Part shown: piece after piece, positions 33,552 through 43,632 of the stretch | How positions within the stretch are numbered: position 1 is the stretch's first letter | How the letters are laid out: the number at the start of each line of letters is the position of its first letter | From: Symmetrospora coprosmae | Lineage: Eukaryota > Basidiomycota > Cystobasidiomycetes > Symmetrosporaceae | Assembly (NCBI GenBank): GCA_008802785.1 | Contig: VUYT01000009.1 | Coordinates: 310,001 to 374,000 of the forward strand | Direction: 5' to 3' | DNA: 64,000 bases | Made by a program: the position numbers and the translations under genes | The notes under the pieces: generated by a model | Told to the model about the DNA's origin: nothing | Seen by the model: only the letters and a program-made list of their open reading frames with translations | The model's database searches: none

Positions 33552-33906
33552 GCGGCGTGTCTCTGCTTCTCCTAATGCGCAGTCAGTTGCTCTCTTGTCG
33601 TCCTTCTACGTGCTACAGTCTCGCAACGGACACTCAGTCAAGTTGGCCCCGTCTGGACTCTATTTGTGTATCCGCCCGACCGCACGCCGTGTACATCAGT
33701 TGGAGCAATCAAAGCCAGCTACTTCATGTGTGCCTCCGCGTCCGACGCTCATCTCTTGCTCTCTCTGCTCCGCATGGCTCGTTTCGCCATAGGTACTATG
33801 GGTCCTGCGGTGTTGCCCGAGCTGGCCACGCCCTCCTCCTCAGCCCAGGCCCGCATTCCCGCCAATACCGCTTGATCCGCTTCGCTTCACTCTGCACAAG
33901 CTGCAA
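33552..33906. other. Intergenic
   Basis: These 355 bases lie between the glucanase and the Gtr2 gene on the same strand. The stretch is rich in C/T and has no gene. Confidence 0.5.
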
Positions 33907-35666
33907 ATGTCGATACCAACACGACCGCGCGTCTGCGCGCTGCTCGGACCTAAGAAGTGCGTACTCTCCAAGGCGGTTGCGCGCGCTTCAATGTGTCGTC
34001 GCAACGGCGTGCGCCGTGTCCATACGTCCCGGTCGGAGCAGCTCCGCCCTGAAGGGATGTGTCGCATCAGAGCAGCATCTGGATCCGCAAAGCCCGGTTA
34101 CACGCAAGAGACACGTCGCTGACGCTTCATGCGGCAGATCCGGCAAGACGAGCATCCTCAGTGTCGTCCTGGATGATATCAACCCGAACTCGACCGTCTA
34201 CAACGAGCCCACCCGGATCCCATGGACGAAGCGCTTGGAGTGCGTTTCACAGCGGCGCCCGCTGTCCTCGCCGTCTCACCGAGAGTGATCGCTGACGACG
34301 GCCGCGTTCGTGCCTTTGCGCACAGCGCCTTCCTCGATTTTGAGATCTGGGACATGCCAGGCGGCATGTACGAGCTGGACCGTCTGCCCAACTTCGACAT
34401 ACAGAAACTCGGCTCGGTCATCTTTGTCATTGACGCTCAGGTGCGCGCCGGTTCCCCTCTCACCCTCGAGCGAAGGGCTGACTGAAACACTGACTGCGCG
34501 CCATGGCTGTTCAGGCCATCCAAGGGGACAACGTCGAGCAGGCACGGAAGTGAGCCGGTTGCGAGAGCTTCAGATATGGCAACTATTCGCGGCTGCGTGT
34601 TGATGCTGACAGGTGCTGTGTCTTGAAGACTCGCCAATGCCATCTTCCGGATTCACGAGCTCAACTCTGCGGCATCGTTCGAGATCTTCATCCACAAAGT
34701 GGACGCCATGAGCCCCGAATATCGAAATGGTGAGCGCTTGCAAACCCTCCAGGGGACATTGAGCAGTACATGCTGAGCTCTCATACATTCCCGCTTGCAG
34801 ATACGCGTCAAGTGATCAGCGACGGCATCAAGGACGAGCTCACTGACCTTGCAGAGATGGAGTTCGCCTCACTCAGCGACTACTCCTATCCCGTGCTCAA
34901 CTACCACCTTACTTCAATCTACCAAGCTTCGGTGTACGAGGCGCTCTCAAAGGTCATCTCGAGCCTCATGCCGTGCCAGGGCGCATTGGAACGGTTACTG
35001 GACGTGCTCTCTACGGTTAGTCCCGCCAGCCCAGACCAGTACGGACTAAGGCAGCCTACTGATCCCCCAGCTCGTAGAACTCAAATTTCGACAAGGCGTG
35101 GCTGTTTGACCTCTCGTCCAAGCTGTACTTCGCGACCGACTCGACTCCGGGTGACGCAATCACGCACGAGCTGTGCACAGAGTACATCGACCTTCACTGG
35201 GAGATGGACCAGATCTACGCGTGAGCTCTCGCTCGGAAGTCGCTGCTAGACAGCTCAGTTGTGCTGAAGCTGAGATTGCACATCCGACTTCGTCAACAGC
35301 GAGGAGCAGCAACATGAAGATACCTCGTCCGAGCAGGATCCCGGACACAGCGCCCCGAACGGCTTTGCGCATCACGCTTCAAAAGCAGCGGCAGGCAAGA
35401 AGGCCATACGCAGCAACTTTAGCGGATCCGTGACGCTCTCGAACGGCTTATCCCTGACACATTGGGAGCTGGCCGAGTGCGTCTGTGCCTCCTTTCATCG
35501 CTCGGGTCCTGCACCAACTGACCCGTCTGCTGTCTCCAGCGATATCGCACTCATAGCACGCGTCGGCTCGAGCGTGCTGAATCAGGCGCCAGCCATTGTC
35601 GAGAGCAACGTCCAGCATTTCAGGGAGGCTGTTCTGCAGATTCGCGAGCTCGAGCAGGAGCGGTGA
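33907..35666 (+). CDS. GTR2: Rag-family small GTPase, RagC/Gtr2
   Basis: Gtr2 pairs with Gtr1 on the vacuole to signal amino-acid sufficiency to TORC1. Nine exons (33907-33956, 34138-34239, 34284-34440, 34515-34549, 34629-34729, 34801-35015, 35078-35220, 35300-35476, 35540-35666) sum to 368 residues in frame. The P-loop GPKKSGKTSI forms across the first intron, then FEIWDMPGGMYELDR (switch II), VIFVIDAQ, and FEIFIHKVDAMSPEYRND (base-recognition HKVD). The C-terminal roadblock-like domain contains NSNFDKAWLFDLSSKLYFAT. The HKVD form and WDMPGG point to the RagC/Gtr2 side rather than RagA/Gtr1. The second intron is only 44 nt. The call is firm. Confidence 0.92.
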
Positions 35667-36005
35667 CGCTGCTCCGCCGGGAAGACGATAGCTCTGCTAT
35701 GCTTGATCTGTTTTACGTCCCTGTCCGTGTCCTTCCTCTCCCTCGTGTTTGTTGTATTGACATACCTGAAACGAGCTTCACTTTCGTGACCGACGTGGCT
35801 TCAGACGACTGAATTACGTACTCGGCGACCTTTTACACTATACAACGCTACCGTTCCGCTTGAAGTATCTATGCACATGCTCAATAACCGGTAATGTTCA
35901 CCAAGGGATATGTACAACTCGTGTACCGAACGACAACTCTGGCAAGCGCAGCGGAACTTTGGCCAGCTAGGAAGCAGAGGCTCGAGCCAGCACGCGCGGG
36001 ATTGA
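35667..36005. other. Convergent 3' intergenic region
   Basis: These 339 bases separate the ends of the convergent Gtr2 and Whi5-like genes and presumably hold both terminators. No gene is visible. Confidence 0.5.
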
Positions 36006-39000
36006 TCACCAGGCCGTACCAAACTCCTGTCCGAGGCCCATTCCCCCTCCATGCCCATCGACCATGCCGTATTGCGCAAATTGGAACGGCTCGCCTCCGG
36101 GTCCAGCGAGGCCCTGCTGATGGCCATGCTGGAACTCGAAAGGCTGGTCAAGCTGCTGCCCGAACGCCGCCATGTCTGCGGGGGCATAGAGGTCTGCAGG
36201 CGCCTGCAGCTGGCCCGTGTAGCCTTGGTGCCCGCCAGATGCAGGCGGGTTGAAGGCCATGTCTCCTCCCGCGCCAGACGCAGATGCCGAGTGGGCAGCG
36301 TCATTCACGTCGCCTTCGGTGCTGAAAAGCCGCCGCCCTTTCAGGTCCCCACCGAGCGCCGAGCCGTGTCCGGCCTTCCGGTTCGCCTGCTTTGGCGAGG
36401 GTGAATGCGCCAAAAAGAGCATGAGCTCCGCTGCTGATTCTTGATCCGGTCCGCCTGCAGTCCCCGCCCCGCCGCTCGCGCCGAGGTTGCCCGATCCACC
36501 AGCAGCATTGCCGGTACTTGGCCGCGTGCCAGACGCAGCAGCGCGCCCCGCACCGCCGCCGCTGCTTGCGAGGCCCGGGCCCGACATGTTCGTATCGAGC
36601 GACGACGACTCCTGCGATGAGGCGAGTGACGGTCCCGCGCCCGAGGCTGAGTTGGGGTTCGAGATGGTCGACGAATCGAGCGCAGGCGGCTGGCTGCCCC
36701 CACCGTACGATATCTCGGACTGCGTGTGCGAGATGCCGCTCATGCTCCGGTTCCGCCCGCTGCCAGCACTGGCGCCCGCATTGACGTTCATGTTTCCGCC
36801 GGGGAGTGGACCAGTGGCGATGGCTGGCTCGGTGATTGCGTATGTGATCTGCTGCTGCTGCTGCGGCATCTGGTGCTGCTGATGGTGATGTTGCGCCGGG
36901 AATGGCGAGCCACCGTGCTGCTGCTGCTGCTGAGGCGTCGGCATGCCCTGGCCTTGCTGATACGCGTGCATCTGCTGCTGAGGCATCTGCTGCGGTGTCG
37001 GCTGCGGCGGCGCGTACCCATACACGCCGTATTCTGGGCCCATGCCGCTGTAATCCGGGTTCGGCATCGACTGCGGCATGTACTGCGGCTGCATCGGTTG
37101 ATGCGGCGTCTGCTGTTGCTGCTGCTGCTGCTGCATCGGGTGCAAGCCCTGCGGCGTCGAATGCACAGGGTAGACGGGGTGGAACTGCTGCTGCTGCGGA
37201 TGCTGCGGCGAGGCGAAAGTATTTGGCGAGTGGAGGTGCTGCTGTTGCTGCCCCTGGACTTGCTGAAATTGCGGGGGGTGCTGCTGCTGTGGTGGCTGCA
37301 GCGACGGGTGCATGGGCGAGGGATTCAGGTTCGATGGGTGGTGTGGCATGTACTGGTAGTGAGCGGACTGAGGAGGATAGCCCGGCCCAACCGAACCGGG
37401 CGGAGCTTGCTGGTACGCCGATCCGCGCCGAGGCGTCTGCGCGATGCCTGGAGCCATGGCGTATCCATCCTGGCCGATGGGGTGCATCGTCTGATACGCT
37501 GGACTCTGCATCGGTTGCTGCTGCTGATAGACAGCCTGTGGCTGCGATTGGGGCTGCTGCTGCTGCTGTTGCTGTTGCATAGGCTGCCCTTGCGCGTACT
37601 GCATCGAGCGCTGGGGACTAGGCGTACCAGCAGTCTGCTGCAGCGCAGCCGGCTTGGTCGGGCTCGCAGGTCCCACGCCCGGCGCTCCGCCCGATATGCC
37701 GCCGATGCTGCTTTGCGGGCCCAGGATGGCTCGCGAGTTCTGCCACAGCGTGTTCTGCGACGGCTTCCGCTTGTGTCCGCTGGCTGCGGCCGACGAAGCC
37801 ATGGTGGACACGTCGGCGCCATCGGTGGTGACGCCCCGTCTGCGCGGAGTTGCAGCTCGCGCGCTCTCCGGCCCGCCGGGCGTCGCTGCAGACACAGGCT
37901 GGTGCGACTCGCGCCGCTGCCGCGGCTTCCTCTGCTGCGTTGTCTCAGACGAGGCGGTCTGCTCTGGCGAGAACGCCGTGACGCTCGCAGGGGCGGACGC
38001 GGGCGTCATCGATGCCTGCCGACTGATTGCCTGCTGGTTCTGGTGAACCTTTTGCTGCAGTGGCGAATTCTTCATCCCTGACACTTTGGCATAGGGCACG
38101 TAGCCGGGAAGCTGTCCTAGAGGAGGCGGCGGAGCAGTAGGATTGGTGGAGAGTGCGAGGGGCTGAGCTGGACCGGGCTGGGTGTACAGTGTGTACTGGG
38201 GCTCCTGGCTCGCTGCCACAGACTGTGATGTCTGCCGAGCCATCTGCACAGCGGACGTGTTGGAGTCGCGCCGTTCATGTCCTGCGGGAGACGCGCTCTG
38301 CGAGCCAGATGCTGTAACGGCGGACGCGTTCGCGATGAGCCCGTTCTCCGGCGCAGACTGCGTGTGATCCAGCGACTGCATTAAACCTTCGCGGGCCATG
38401 CGTGAGGCTGACGACGTTGTCCGAGGACGGCTGCCACTGTTTGATTGCATTGAAGCTGCCCGACTGCGCGTTCCACCATTGCTCTTCGTGGCGGCCGAGG
38501 TGGCATCGGGCACGGGAGGAGCAGGCGCGGCTGTTGAAGTGGAGGATGAAGAGGCGGTGAGAGGAAGTGGAGGAGATGGCTGTTGAGGAGCGGCATCGCT
38601 GGAAGGATGTTCGGGTATAGAGGCAAGACCTTTCTGAGCGGTCCCGGGGCCCGTCGCGTTCATCGTGCTCGCATTCGCGGCTGCGGCCATCGGTCCGGAG
38701 GGTGCGATGGGGGTATCGCTGGAGTCGTTCGGAAGCTCCGAAGCAGTAGCTTGCAATGGATCACTCCATTGCTCGGCATAGTGAGCCTCGATGGTGTCGA
38801 GCGTCGCCTCTTCCCAGCCGCGTCCGACCTTGAAGAGTGCGAGAGCGAGGCGGTTCTTGAGGAGTCGCGAGGTCTGGCGACGGTGAAGCAGTGAGCAATG
38901 TTGTGCATGAATACCGTGTGTATGCGATGCACCACTCACTTTTGCGATATCTGAGCGTTTCTTTGCCCTTTCCGCCATTGCGGATCGCGACGCTGCGACG

Positions 39001-39395
39001 CTGGCTGCTGCTGCGACGCGTCCTGCAGTTGGGAGCTCTGGCGGTAGGAGCTTCTGCCGCTTTGGAGCGGGCTGGAGGAGGAGCGGGGCCGCACTGTCGA
39101 CAGCATCGTCTACTGCGACTGTATCCCCTTCGTCATTCTGCTCGCTGTCCCCGTCCATGTCCTCATCTCCCTCTTCTTCCTCCTCCTCCTCCTCCTCCTC
39201 TGCTCCTGCACGCGTACGGGCGCGCGCGTCGCGGCGAGCTGCAGCGGTCGCAGTCGCAGTCGCAGTCGCAGTCGCGGTGGCAGTCGCAGTCGCACCGGGC
39301 ATGCTCTTTGATGCTGCACGTCCTTTGCCCTTGGATGCTGCCGGCTGCCTCCTGCTCGCCAATTGCACGCTTGCTCCCTCTGCTATGCTCACCAT
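36006..39395 (-). CDS. Whi5/Nrm1-like G1/S transcriptional repressor
   Basis: A protein of about 1100 residues, almost wholly disordered, with two short conserved blocks. Near residue 190 is TSRLLKNRLALALFKVGRGW followed by EEATLDTIEAHY, which resembles the Whi5-family motif that binds G1/S transcription factors. Near residue 985 is AELMLFLAHSPSPK, a motif seen in ascomycete members. Whi5/Nrm1 proteins hold SBF/MBF genes off until phosphorylated; many S/T-P sites fit this. The N-terminus has Thr-Ala repeats (39239-39297), a Glu run (39169-39205) and a basic PKRQK signal; the middle is Gln/Pro-rich (36840-37600). A likely 66-nt intron (about 38875-38940) lies directly before the Whi5 motif and is itself open. 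The call rests on two short motifs, so it is moderate; some other disordered nuclear regulator is possible. Confidence 0.62.
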   Translation of the reverse strand: MVSIAEGASVQLASRRQPAASKGKGRAASKSMPGATATATATATATATATAAARRDARARTRAGAEEEEEEEEEEGDEDMDGDSEQNDEGDTVAVDDAVDSAAPLLLQPAPKRQKLLPPELPTAGRVAAAASVAASRSAMAERAKKRSDIAKVSGASHTHGIHAQHCSLLHRRQTSRLLKNRLALALFKVGRGWEEATLDTIEAHYAEQWSDPLQATASELPNDSSDTPIAPSGPMAAAANASTMNATGPGTAQKGLASIPEHPSSDAAPQQPSPPLPLTASSSSTSTAAPAPPVPDATSAATKSNGGTRSRAASMQSNSGSRPRTTSSASRMAREGLMQSLDHTQSAPENGLIANASAVTASGSQSASPAGHERRDSNTSAVQMARQTSQSVAASQEPQYTLYTQPGPAQPLALSTNPTAPPPPLGQLPGYVPYAKVSGMKNSPLQQKVHQNQQAISRQASMTPASAPASVTAFSPEQTASSETTQQRKPRQRRESHQPVSAATPGGPESARAATPRRRGVTTDGADVSTMASSAAASGHKRKPSQNTLWQNSRAILGPQSSIGGISGGAPGVGPASPTKPAALQQTAGTPSPQRSMQYAQGQPMQQQQQQQQPQSQPQAVYQQQQPMQSPAYQTMHPIGQDGYAMAPGIAQTPRRGSAYQQAPPGSVGPGYPPQSAHYQYMPHHPSNLNPSPMHPSLQPPQQQHPPQFQQVQGQQQQHLHSPNTFASPQHPQQQQFHPVYPVHSTPQGLHPMQQQQQQQQTPHQPMQPQYMPQSMPNPDYSGMGPEYGVYGYAPPQPTPQQMPQQQMHAYQQGQGMPTPQQQQQHGGSPFPAQHHHQQHQMPQQQQQITYAITEPAIATGPLPGGNMNVNAGASAGSGRNRSMSGISHTQSEISYGGGSQPPALDSSTISNPNSASGAGPSLASSQESSSLDTNMSGPGLASSGGGAGRAAASGTRPSTGNAAGGSGNLGASGGAGTAGGPDQESAAELMLFLAHSPSPKQANRKAGHGSALGGDLKGRRLFSTEGDVNDAAHSASASGAGGDMAFNPPASGGHQGYTGQLQAPADLYAPADMAAFGQQLDQPFEFQHGHQQGLAGPGGEPFQFAQYGMVDGHGGGMGLGQEFGTAW
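36840..37600 (-). repeat. Polyglutamine-rich coding repeats
   Basis: Many CAG/CAA runs, read on the minus strand, encode Gln tracts of three to ten residues within the Whi5-like protein, mixed with Pro, His, Met and Tyr. The composition is prion-like or activation-domain-like. Confidence 0.85.
39239..39297 (-). repeat. Hexanucleotide repeat coding for Thr-Ala
   Basis: A tandem GCAGTC (plus-strand) repeat of about nine units encodes alternating Ala and Thr near residue 40 of the Whi5-like protein. It is a good candidate for length polymorphism. Confidence 0.85.
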
Positions 39396-40199
39396 GCTTT
39401 CTCTCTGGGCAGGCAGGACGGGAAGAGGCGACCCCGGTCCGAGGGAGAGGGAGGGAGGGAGGGAAGCAGATCACCCTCATCGTTCAACCTGACACCAATT
39501 AGGCAGGTCAGTGTCATCGCAAATATTCGGATACATGCATCATTGGCATGCACACACGAGACCGACACCGATGCGCATCAAGGCTGCGGCGAGCGGCCAG
39601 GATTGCGCTCGCTCGCAGCCTGGCGGCCAGAACACATCCCCCAGAGGTCTCCCGGGAAGCCGTTCGTCACAGGACACAACCGAAAACACCATCATCGTCT
39701 GCTTTGCCTGTTTACGCCCTTCGTGTTAGACCATGAGCACCTCGAAATACCCGAGTTGCCTCCCTTTCTCCGCCAAGGTTCCAGCGCTCACTATATGACC
39801 CCTGGACGACCTCCGAATGTCTATCATCCCCGGCCTCGATAATACAGCCAGTCCTGAGGACATCAGTGTCGATCCTTTGCTGACCGCGTAACGTCTCCGC
39901 ACACCTGCTGTGTGCCGCACCGCCCGCACAACCCCGAGGCAGCCGTGTCCTCTGCGATCTCCGCGTGTCAGTCGAACAGTGCCGCGCTTTTGTTGAAGCC
40001 GTCCTACCACAACGTCCTGGATAGCTTGTTCATGTCATTCCAAGTGACACAGGCTGGGCGCCCAAAACTCCCACCTACTCTGCCCTGCTGTTCGTCCTAC
40101 CTGCCGCACAATCCGAGCAGACTGTGGCACCCAAACGCCTCCCAAGACAGACTAAAACATCAGACGCCATCATCGACTCTGGAACTCCAACCTCCAGCC
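39396..40199. other. Divergent intergenic region
   Basis: These 804 bases lie between the Whi5-like gene and the 40200 gene. They include a purine-rich GGGAGGGAGGGAGGGAAG patch near 39450-39467, and no supported gene. Confidence 0.5.
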
Positions 40200-40469
40200 A
40201 TGCCGTATCGGGACCTAGGGGCTGAATTGAGGCGCGATGCCGAGCGCGAAGCTGCACGCACGGATATGCTGGCCGATATTCGGCGTCGGGTGCAGGGCAA
40301 CAGCGACACGCCCGTCAATGTGACCCAAGCGACGGCACCCGCTGTTCGACGGAACAACTTTGCGGGACTCGGTTTCGTCCTGGATCCAAGAGGCCACTGC
40401 GGGCGTAGGGACCGTCCAGTTGTCTCCGCCGGCGAGCGCTCACCGACAAGGGGGGCGCGAGATGCATGA
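40200..40469 (+). CDS. Unrecognised small disordered protein (first exon or whole gene)
   Basis: An open frame of 89 residues starts at an ATG in a good context (GCCATGCCG). The start is charged and probably helical, RDLGAELRRDAEREAARTDM, followed by a Thr/Val/Ala-rich part. Further Ser/Pro/Arg-rich open segments follow to about 40918 in other frames, including RSETRTPVARGSGM and PPTAGSNLPRQYEQQTN. The gene may therefore continue through introns I could not place. I do not recognise it. It belongs to a run of three genes with similarly biased products between the Whi5-like gene and A49. Confidence 0.35.
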   Translation: MPYRDLGAELRRDAEREAARTDMLADIRRRVQGNSDTPVNVTQATAPAVRRNNFAGLGFVLDPRGHCGRRDRPVVSAGERSPTRGARDA

Positions 40470-40918
40470 GAGCTAGCGCGAGATGTGCGCGCAGGAGGCA
40501 GAAGTGCGCGTGCACGCACAGCGTCGCCGGAACGCTCAAGATCCGAGACCCGCACGCCAGTAGCTCGAGGGTCGGGTATGCTCCTGGTCAGTCGGCGCGC
40601 TGACTCTCTGACCGCTCAGCCTGGATGGCTGAAGGTCTACCATCTGCCATGGCACAGGCTCAAGCTAGGACACCTCCGACGGCTGGCAGCAACCTGCCAC
40701 GCCAGTATGAGCAGCAGACCAACATCCGTCGTCCTGCTTCCCCATCACTGCCCTCGACTGCAGCGGCAATGGCTCGGTGGCATCATACGGGTCGTATCGG
40801 CCATCCTCCACACGCAGTAGCGGCTGATCCGCCTCGCCCACCACCCGCTCCGCGGCCCCGCCCCGCACTATTGCCTCGCCAGGCATCTCCGTCGGCAATT
40901 TCACCTCGGCCAAGTTAG

Positions 40919-41611
40919 TAATAGGACGACTGCTGAGATGGCTGCTTTAAATGCGGCTACCTCCTCGTCCGTCTGTCCAGGCCGCTACATCAGAACTACG
41001 CCATTGAATGTCCAATGGCCGGCGGCCGCATCAGCGCGAGACACGTCTCTCAAGTGACAAGCTTTGGCAGTAGGACATCGAGCAGGCAGATGTGAATCGG
41101 CGCAGAAGTAGCTCTCTCCGCCTTGCTACCTACTAAGGAACGTAAGTCGAAGTGCGTGGGAAAGCGGAGCTCCTCTGCACAACCGGTCAGCGGATGACTC
41201 TGTCCCGAACCTAGCGCAAACCCGTACAGCCGTACTCAGTCGTCGCTGTATGCGACGCATGTAGCAGCGCAGCAGTGCTCTCCAGCCACTACGCCTGACC
41301 CTCTTGGCTGGCTGCATACAATCGAATGACAGGGGAGATCTCCGCGCCCCTTTCACGCTGCACCGCCCTCACCGTATAAGACCCGCTCCTCGCTCCGCAT
41401 CAGCTGACAAGCGTTGCTCTTAGCGGTAGCGATGTCGTATCACTGAAAGCACAGCTCCCGCATTTCTCTGGCGGGCCAGGACAAGTCAGGAGTTTCCAGC
41501 TGAGATGCGAGAGCTCCTTGTCTCTACCTGCAGCTGACATCGACGGAGCCCCATTTAAGACAGCACCGTACAAACCCAGGCTCCATACAAGCACCCTCTT
41601 ACTCACTAGTC
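40919..41611. other. Intergenic
   Basis: These 693 bases separate two of the disordered-protein genes. A GTATAAGAC sequence near 41371-41379 could be a TATA-like element for the 41612 gene, though it is about 235 bases from that start. No gene is visible. Confidence 0.4.
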
Positions 41612-42247
41612 ATGCCTTTCTCGTGTTTTAGCGATCTACGAGCGCAACAACGGAGCAGCTCGCATGAACGTCCCAAAACGCCAGGATCAAGGTCTCAATC
41701 GCGCTCAGCGAGTCCTCGCTCTCGACCTACTACTCCAAACAATTTCGGAGGAACCGGGGTGCCGCTGGGTTCAGGGAGGCCGCCAGCCCCGCGGATCGGG
41801 CCCATGCAATCTACCATGCCTCCAGCGATTGACTTCGGTCCTCTCACGGCCTCGCTCCTGCCCAGACCGCCAACTCCGCCGAGCTCGCAATCGACCAGCC
41901 AGCAGAACCGCGATGGCGGAGGCAATACCCCGTTACGAGGAAGGCGTGTCTCGCCGCAACGCAGAGATGCGGGGACGCAGTTCGAGAGTACGGATGCATC
42001 TTCTGCAACTGGAAACATACACACCAGGATGTCCCCTAATGGTGCAGCTCGCCACGAGAGTTCCTCTCCTCTGAGGACGAACACGCGTGGGCAAATCCAG
42101 CCCTTAGAGGCGCAGAGACCCGGGCGTACTTCTATCCCACCCATGGAACTACCCGCTGGAGCGTATCAAGGTCTCACAGAAGCAAGCCAGCATGCTCGCG
42201 ACCAGTGGGCGAGCAAGTCGCATCGTTCCCAGTCCCCTCCGAAATAG
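41612..42247 (+). CDS. Unrecognised Ser/Pro/Arg-rich disordered protein
   Basis: An uninterrupted frame of 211 residues starts MPFSCFSDLRAQQRSSSHER. The product is dominated by Ser, Pro, Arg, Thr and Gly (SRSQSRSASPRSRPTTPNNF, LPRPPTPPSSQSTSQQNRD) and ends SHRSQSPPK. No signal peptide, membrane segment or known domain is visible. Many SP and TP sites suggest phosphorylation. It sits between two other genes with disordered products and could be lineage-specific. It is more likely than not a gene, because the frame is long and has biased, protein-like composition. Confidence 0.5.
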   Translation: MPFSCFSDLRAQQRSSSHERPKTPGSRSQSRSASPRSRPTTPNNFGGTGVPLGSGRPPAPRIGPMQSTMPPAIDFGPLTASLLPRPPTPPSSQSTSQQNRDGGGNTPLRGRRVSPQRRDAGTQFESTDASSATGNIHTRMSPNGAARHESSSPLRTNTRGQIQPLEAQRPGRTSIPPMELPAGAYQGLTEASQHARDQWASKSHRSQSPPK

Positions 42248-42825
42248 ATGGCTATCACGGCTAAGCCGCTGTTAAGCTAAGCGTGGCGAATCCCACTGCT
42301 TCTGATATGTCCGAATGACCGTGTGTCTACTGCGTCGAATTCGTCCTCCTAGATTCACTGCGCATCGTAGTGAGCGCGTTCCCACGCACCATCTTTGCCA
42401 CTACTTCGCCTGCTTTCTCTCCTGCCAAATTTCAGAGACTCGAGGGACTTGATCACTTATCAACGAGCGCAGCAAGAACATCGTGCGCAGTACTGTCTGT
42501 GCATTCAATGCCATCTAAGTTAGCCTGCTACGCTGCGCGGTGTTAGCCGGAACGTCTGCGTATGTTCAAGATCCGTTCGCCTACCGGTGCTCCCCCTGGC
42601 CAAAGGCTACCGCCATGCTGCCTCTGCTCTCTGGACGAGTCAGATCGATTCAATGCTGAAGTAGCAAGCAAGCCGAGCGAGCTCTCACGCACATCGGTTC
42701 AAAGGGGGATGTGTCGCTAGCACCGCTCGCAAAAGCTGCCCTAATGCCACGCCGAGCATTTGCGCTTGTCTCTGCTCTTCGCTACCACACCTGCAGACTC
42801 CGACGCAATTATCACACATCTCCTC
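42248..42825. other. Intergenic with a copy of the A49 leader
   Basis: These 578 bases separate two disordered-protein genes. At 42392-42433 lies a near copy of the leader found just before the A49 start (43576-43618). No gene is visible. Confidence 0.55.
42392..42433 (+). repeat. Degenerate copy of the A49 gene leader (copy 1)
   Basis: The segment beginning TCTTTGCCACTACTTCGCC and ending AAATTTC matches 43576-43618 with two substitutions and a one-base indel over about 42 bases. The downstream partner lies 15 bases before the A49 start codon, so this looks like a duplicated 5' leader left about 1.2 kb upstream. Confidence 0.75.
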
Positions 42826-43425
42826 ATGCCCATCATCTCCTTTAGGGAATGGAAGCACGGGGCGGGGCCACAGCCGAATGGAACCCGCCCCGGCACAGGG
42901 CAGAGTGCCGCGAGCTCGGGCGTACCGCAGCAGCAACGAAGTGGAACCCCGGCTTCAGCGCCAGGCAATAATCGCTCGACGGCCCGAAGGCCAGGAGAGA
43001 CTCTCATCTACGCAAGTCCTGGTACCAGGAACGCAAACCCCACGCCGCAAAGCGTCCAGGAGACCGTGCGCGGTGGTTGGGCAACTAACCCGCCGACTGG
43101 TCCTGAACAAGTCATGGTATGGCCCCCCTTTCCCGCTCCTCGAAGCCACAAGCCTTTTTCGAGGCTCTTGATTCTGACATAGCGCTGATGAGACGTGCTG
43201 TAAGCACCACAGACCGCCGAAGCTAAGGAAGATGCGCGTACCAACCGCATTAGAGCTTTTCGAGCCATGTTCCCCGGACAGGACCTCCCGGGTGAACTCA
43301 GGGAGAATGCCTCCACATCTCAAGCACAGACGAGCGTACGCTCTTCACGTAGGGGCCGGGGTGGGCGAACGCTACAAGGATCCTCCACGCCGCTCCGGGA
43401 GCCTCGCAAGTACCTGTCGAAGTGA
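42826..43425 (+). CDS. Unrecognised disordered protein, two exons
   Basis: Exons 42826-43116 and 43213-43425 join in phase 0 to give 167 residues. The first exon encodes MPIISFREWKHGAGPQPNGT followed by a Gly/Ser/Pro/Gln-rich region. The second encodes TAEAKEDARTNRIRAFRAMF, then PGQDLPGELREN, and ends with a basic RSSRRGRGGRTLQG stretch before REPRKYLSK. Clean splice sites and continuing protein-like composition support it. No known domain is visible. It lies between the two copies of a duplicated leader sequence, which hints that it arrived or was copied together with that duplication. Confidence 0.5.
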
Positions 43426-43575
43426 GTCTTATGCGCTAAAGTAGGGGCTCGCCAGCCACGACGGTGCCTCAGTGCGGTTGCCTCCCGTGTCAGTATCTAT
43501 TATGTATCGTCTATCTACTGCTTCGTCTAGCAAAATGAAGTGTCCATCCTTGAACGCGTCCTCTTGTTACTCTCC

Positions 43576-43618
43576 TCTTTGCCACCACTTCGCCTGCTTG
43601 CTCTCCTGCCTAAATTTC
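43576..43618 (+). repeat. A49 gene leader (copy 2, functional context)
   Basis: This C/T-rich leader segment, TCTTTGCCACCACTTCGCC through TAAATTTC, lies immediately before the A49 start codon at 43633. It is the downstream member of the pair with 42392-42433. Confidence 0.75.
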
Positions 43619-43632
43619 GAAGAGACACCACC

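Noticed and set aside
36726-38081. A long Leu/Arg-rich open frame on the plus strand opposite the Whi5-like gene
   Set aside because: It is the antisense shadow of CAG-repeat DNA (CTG read as Leu) and shows no domain.
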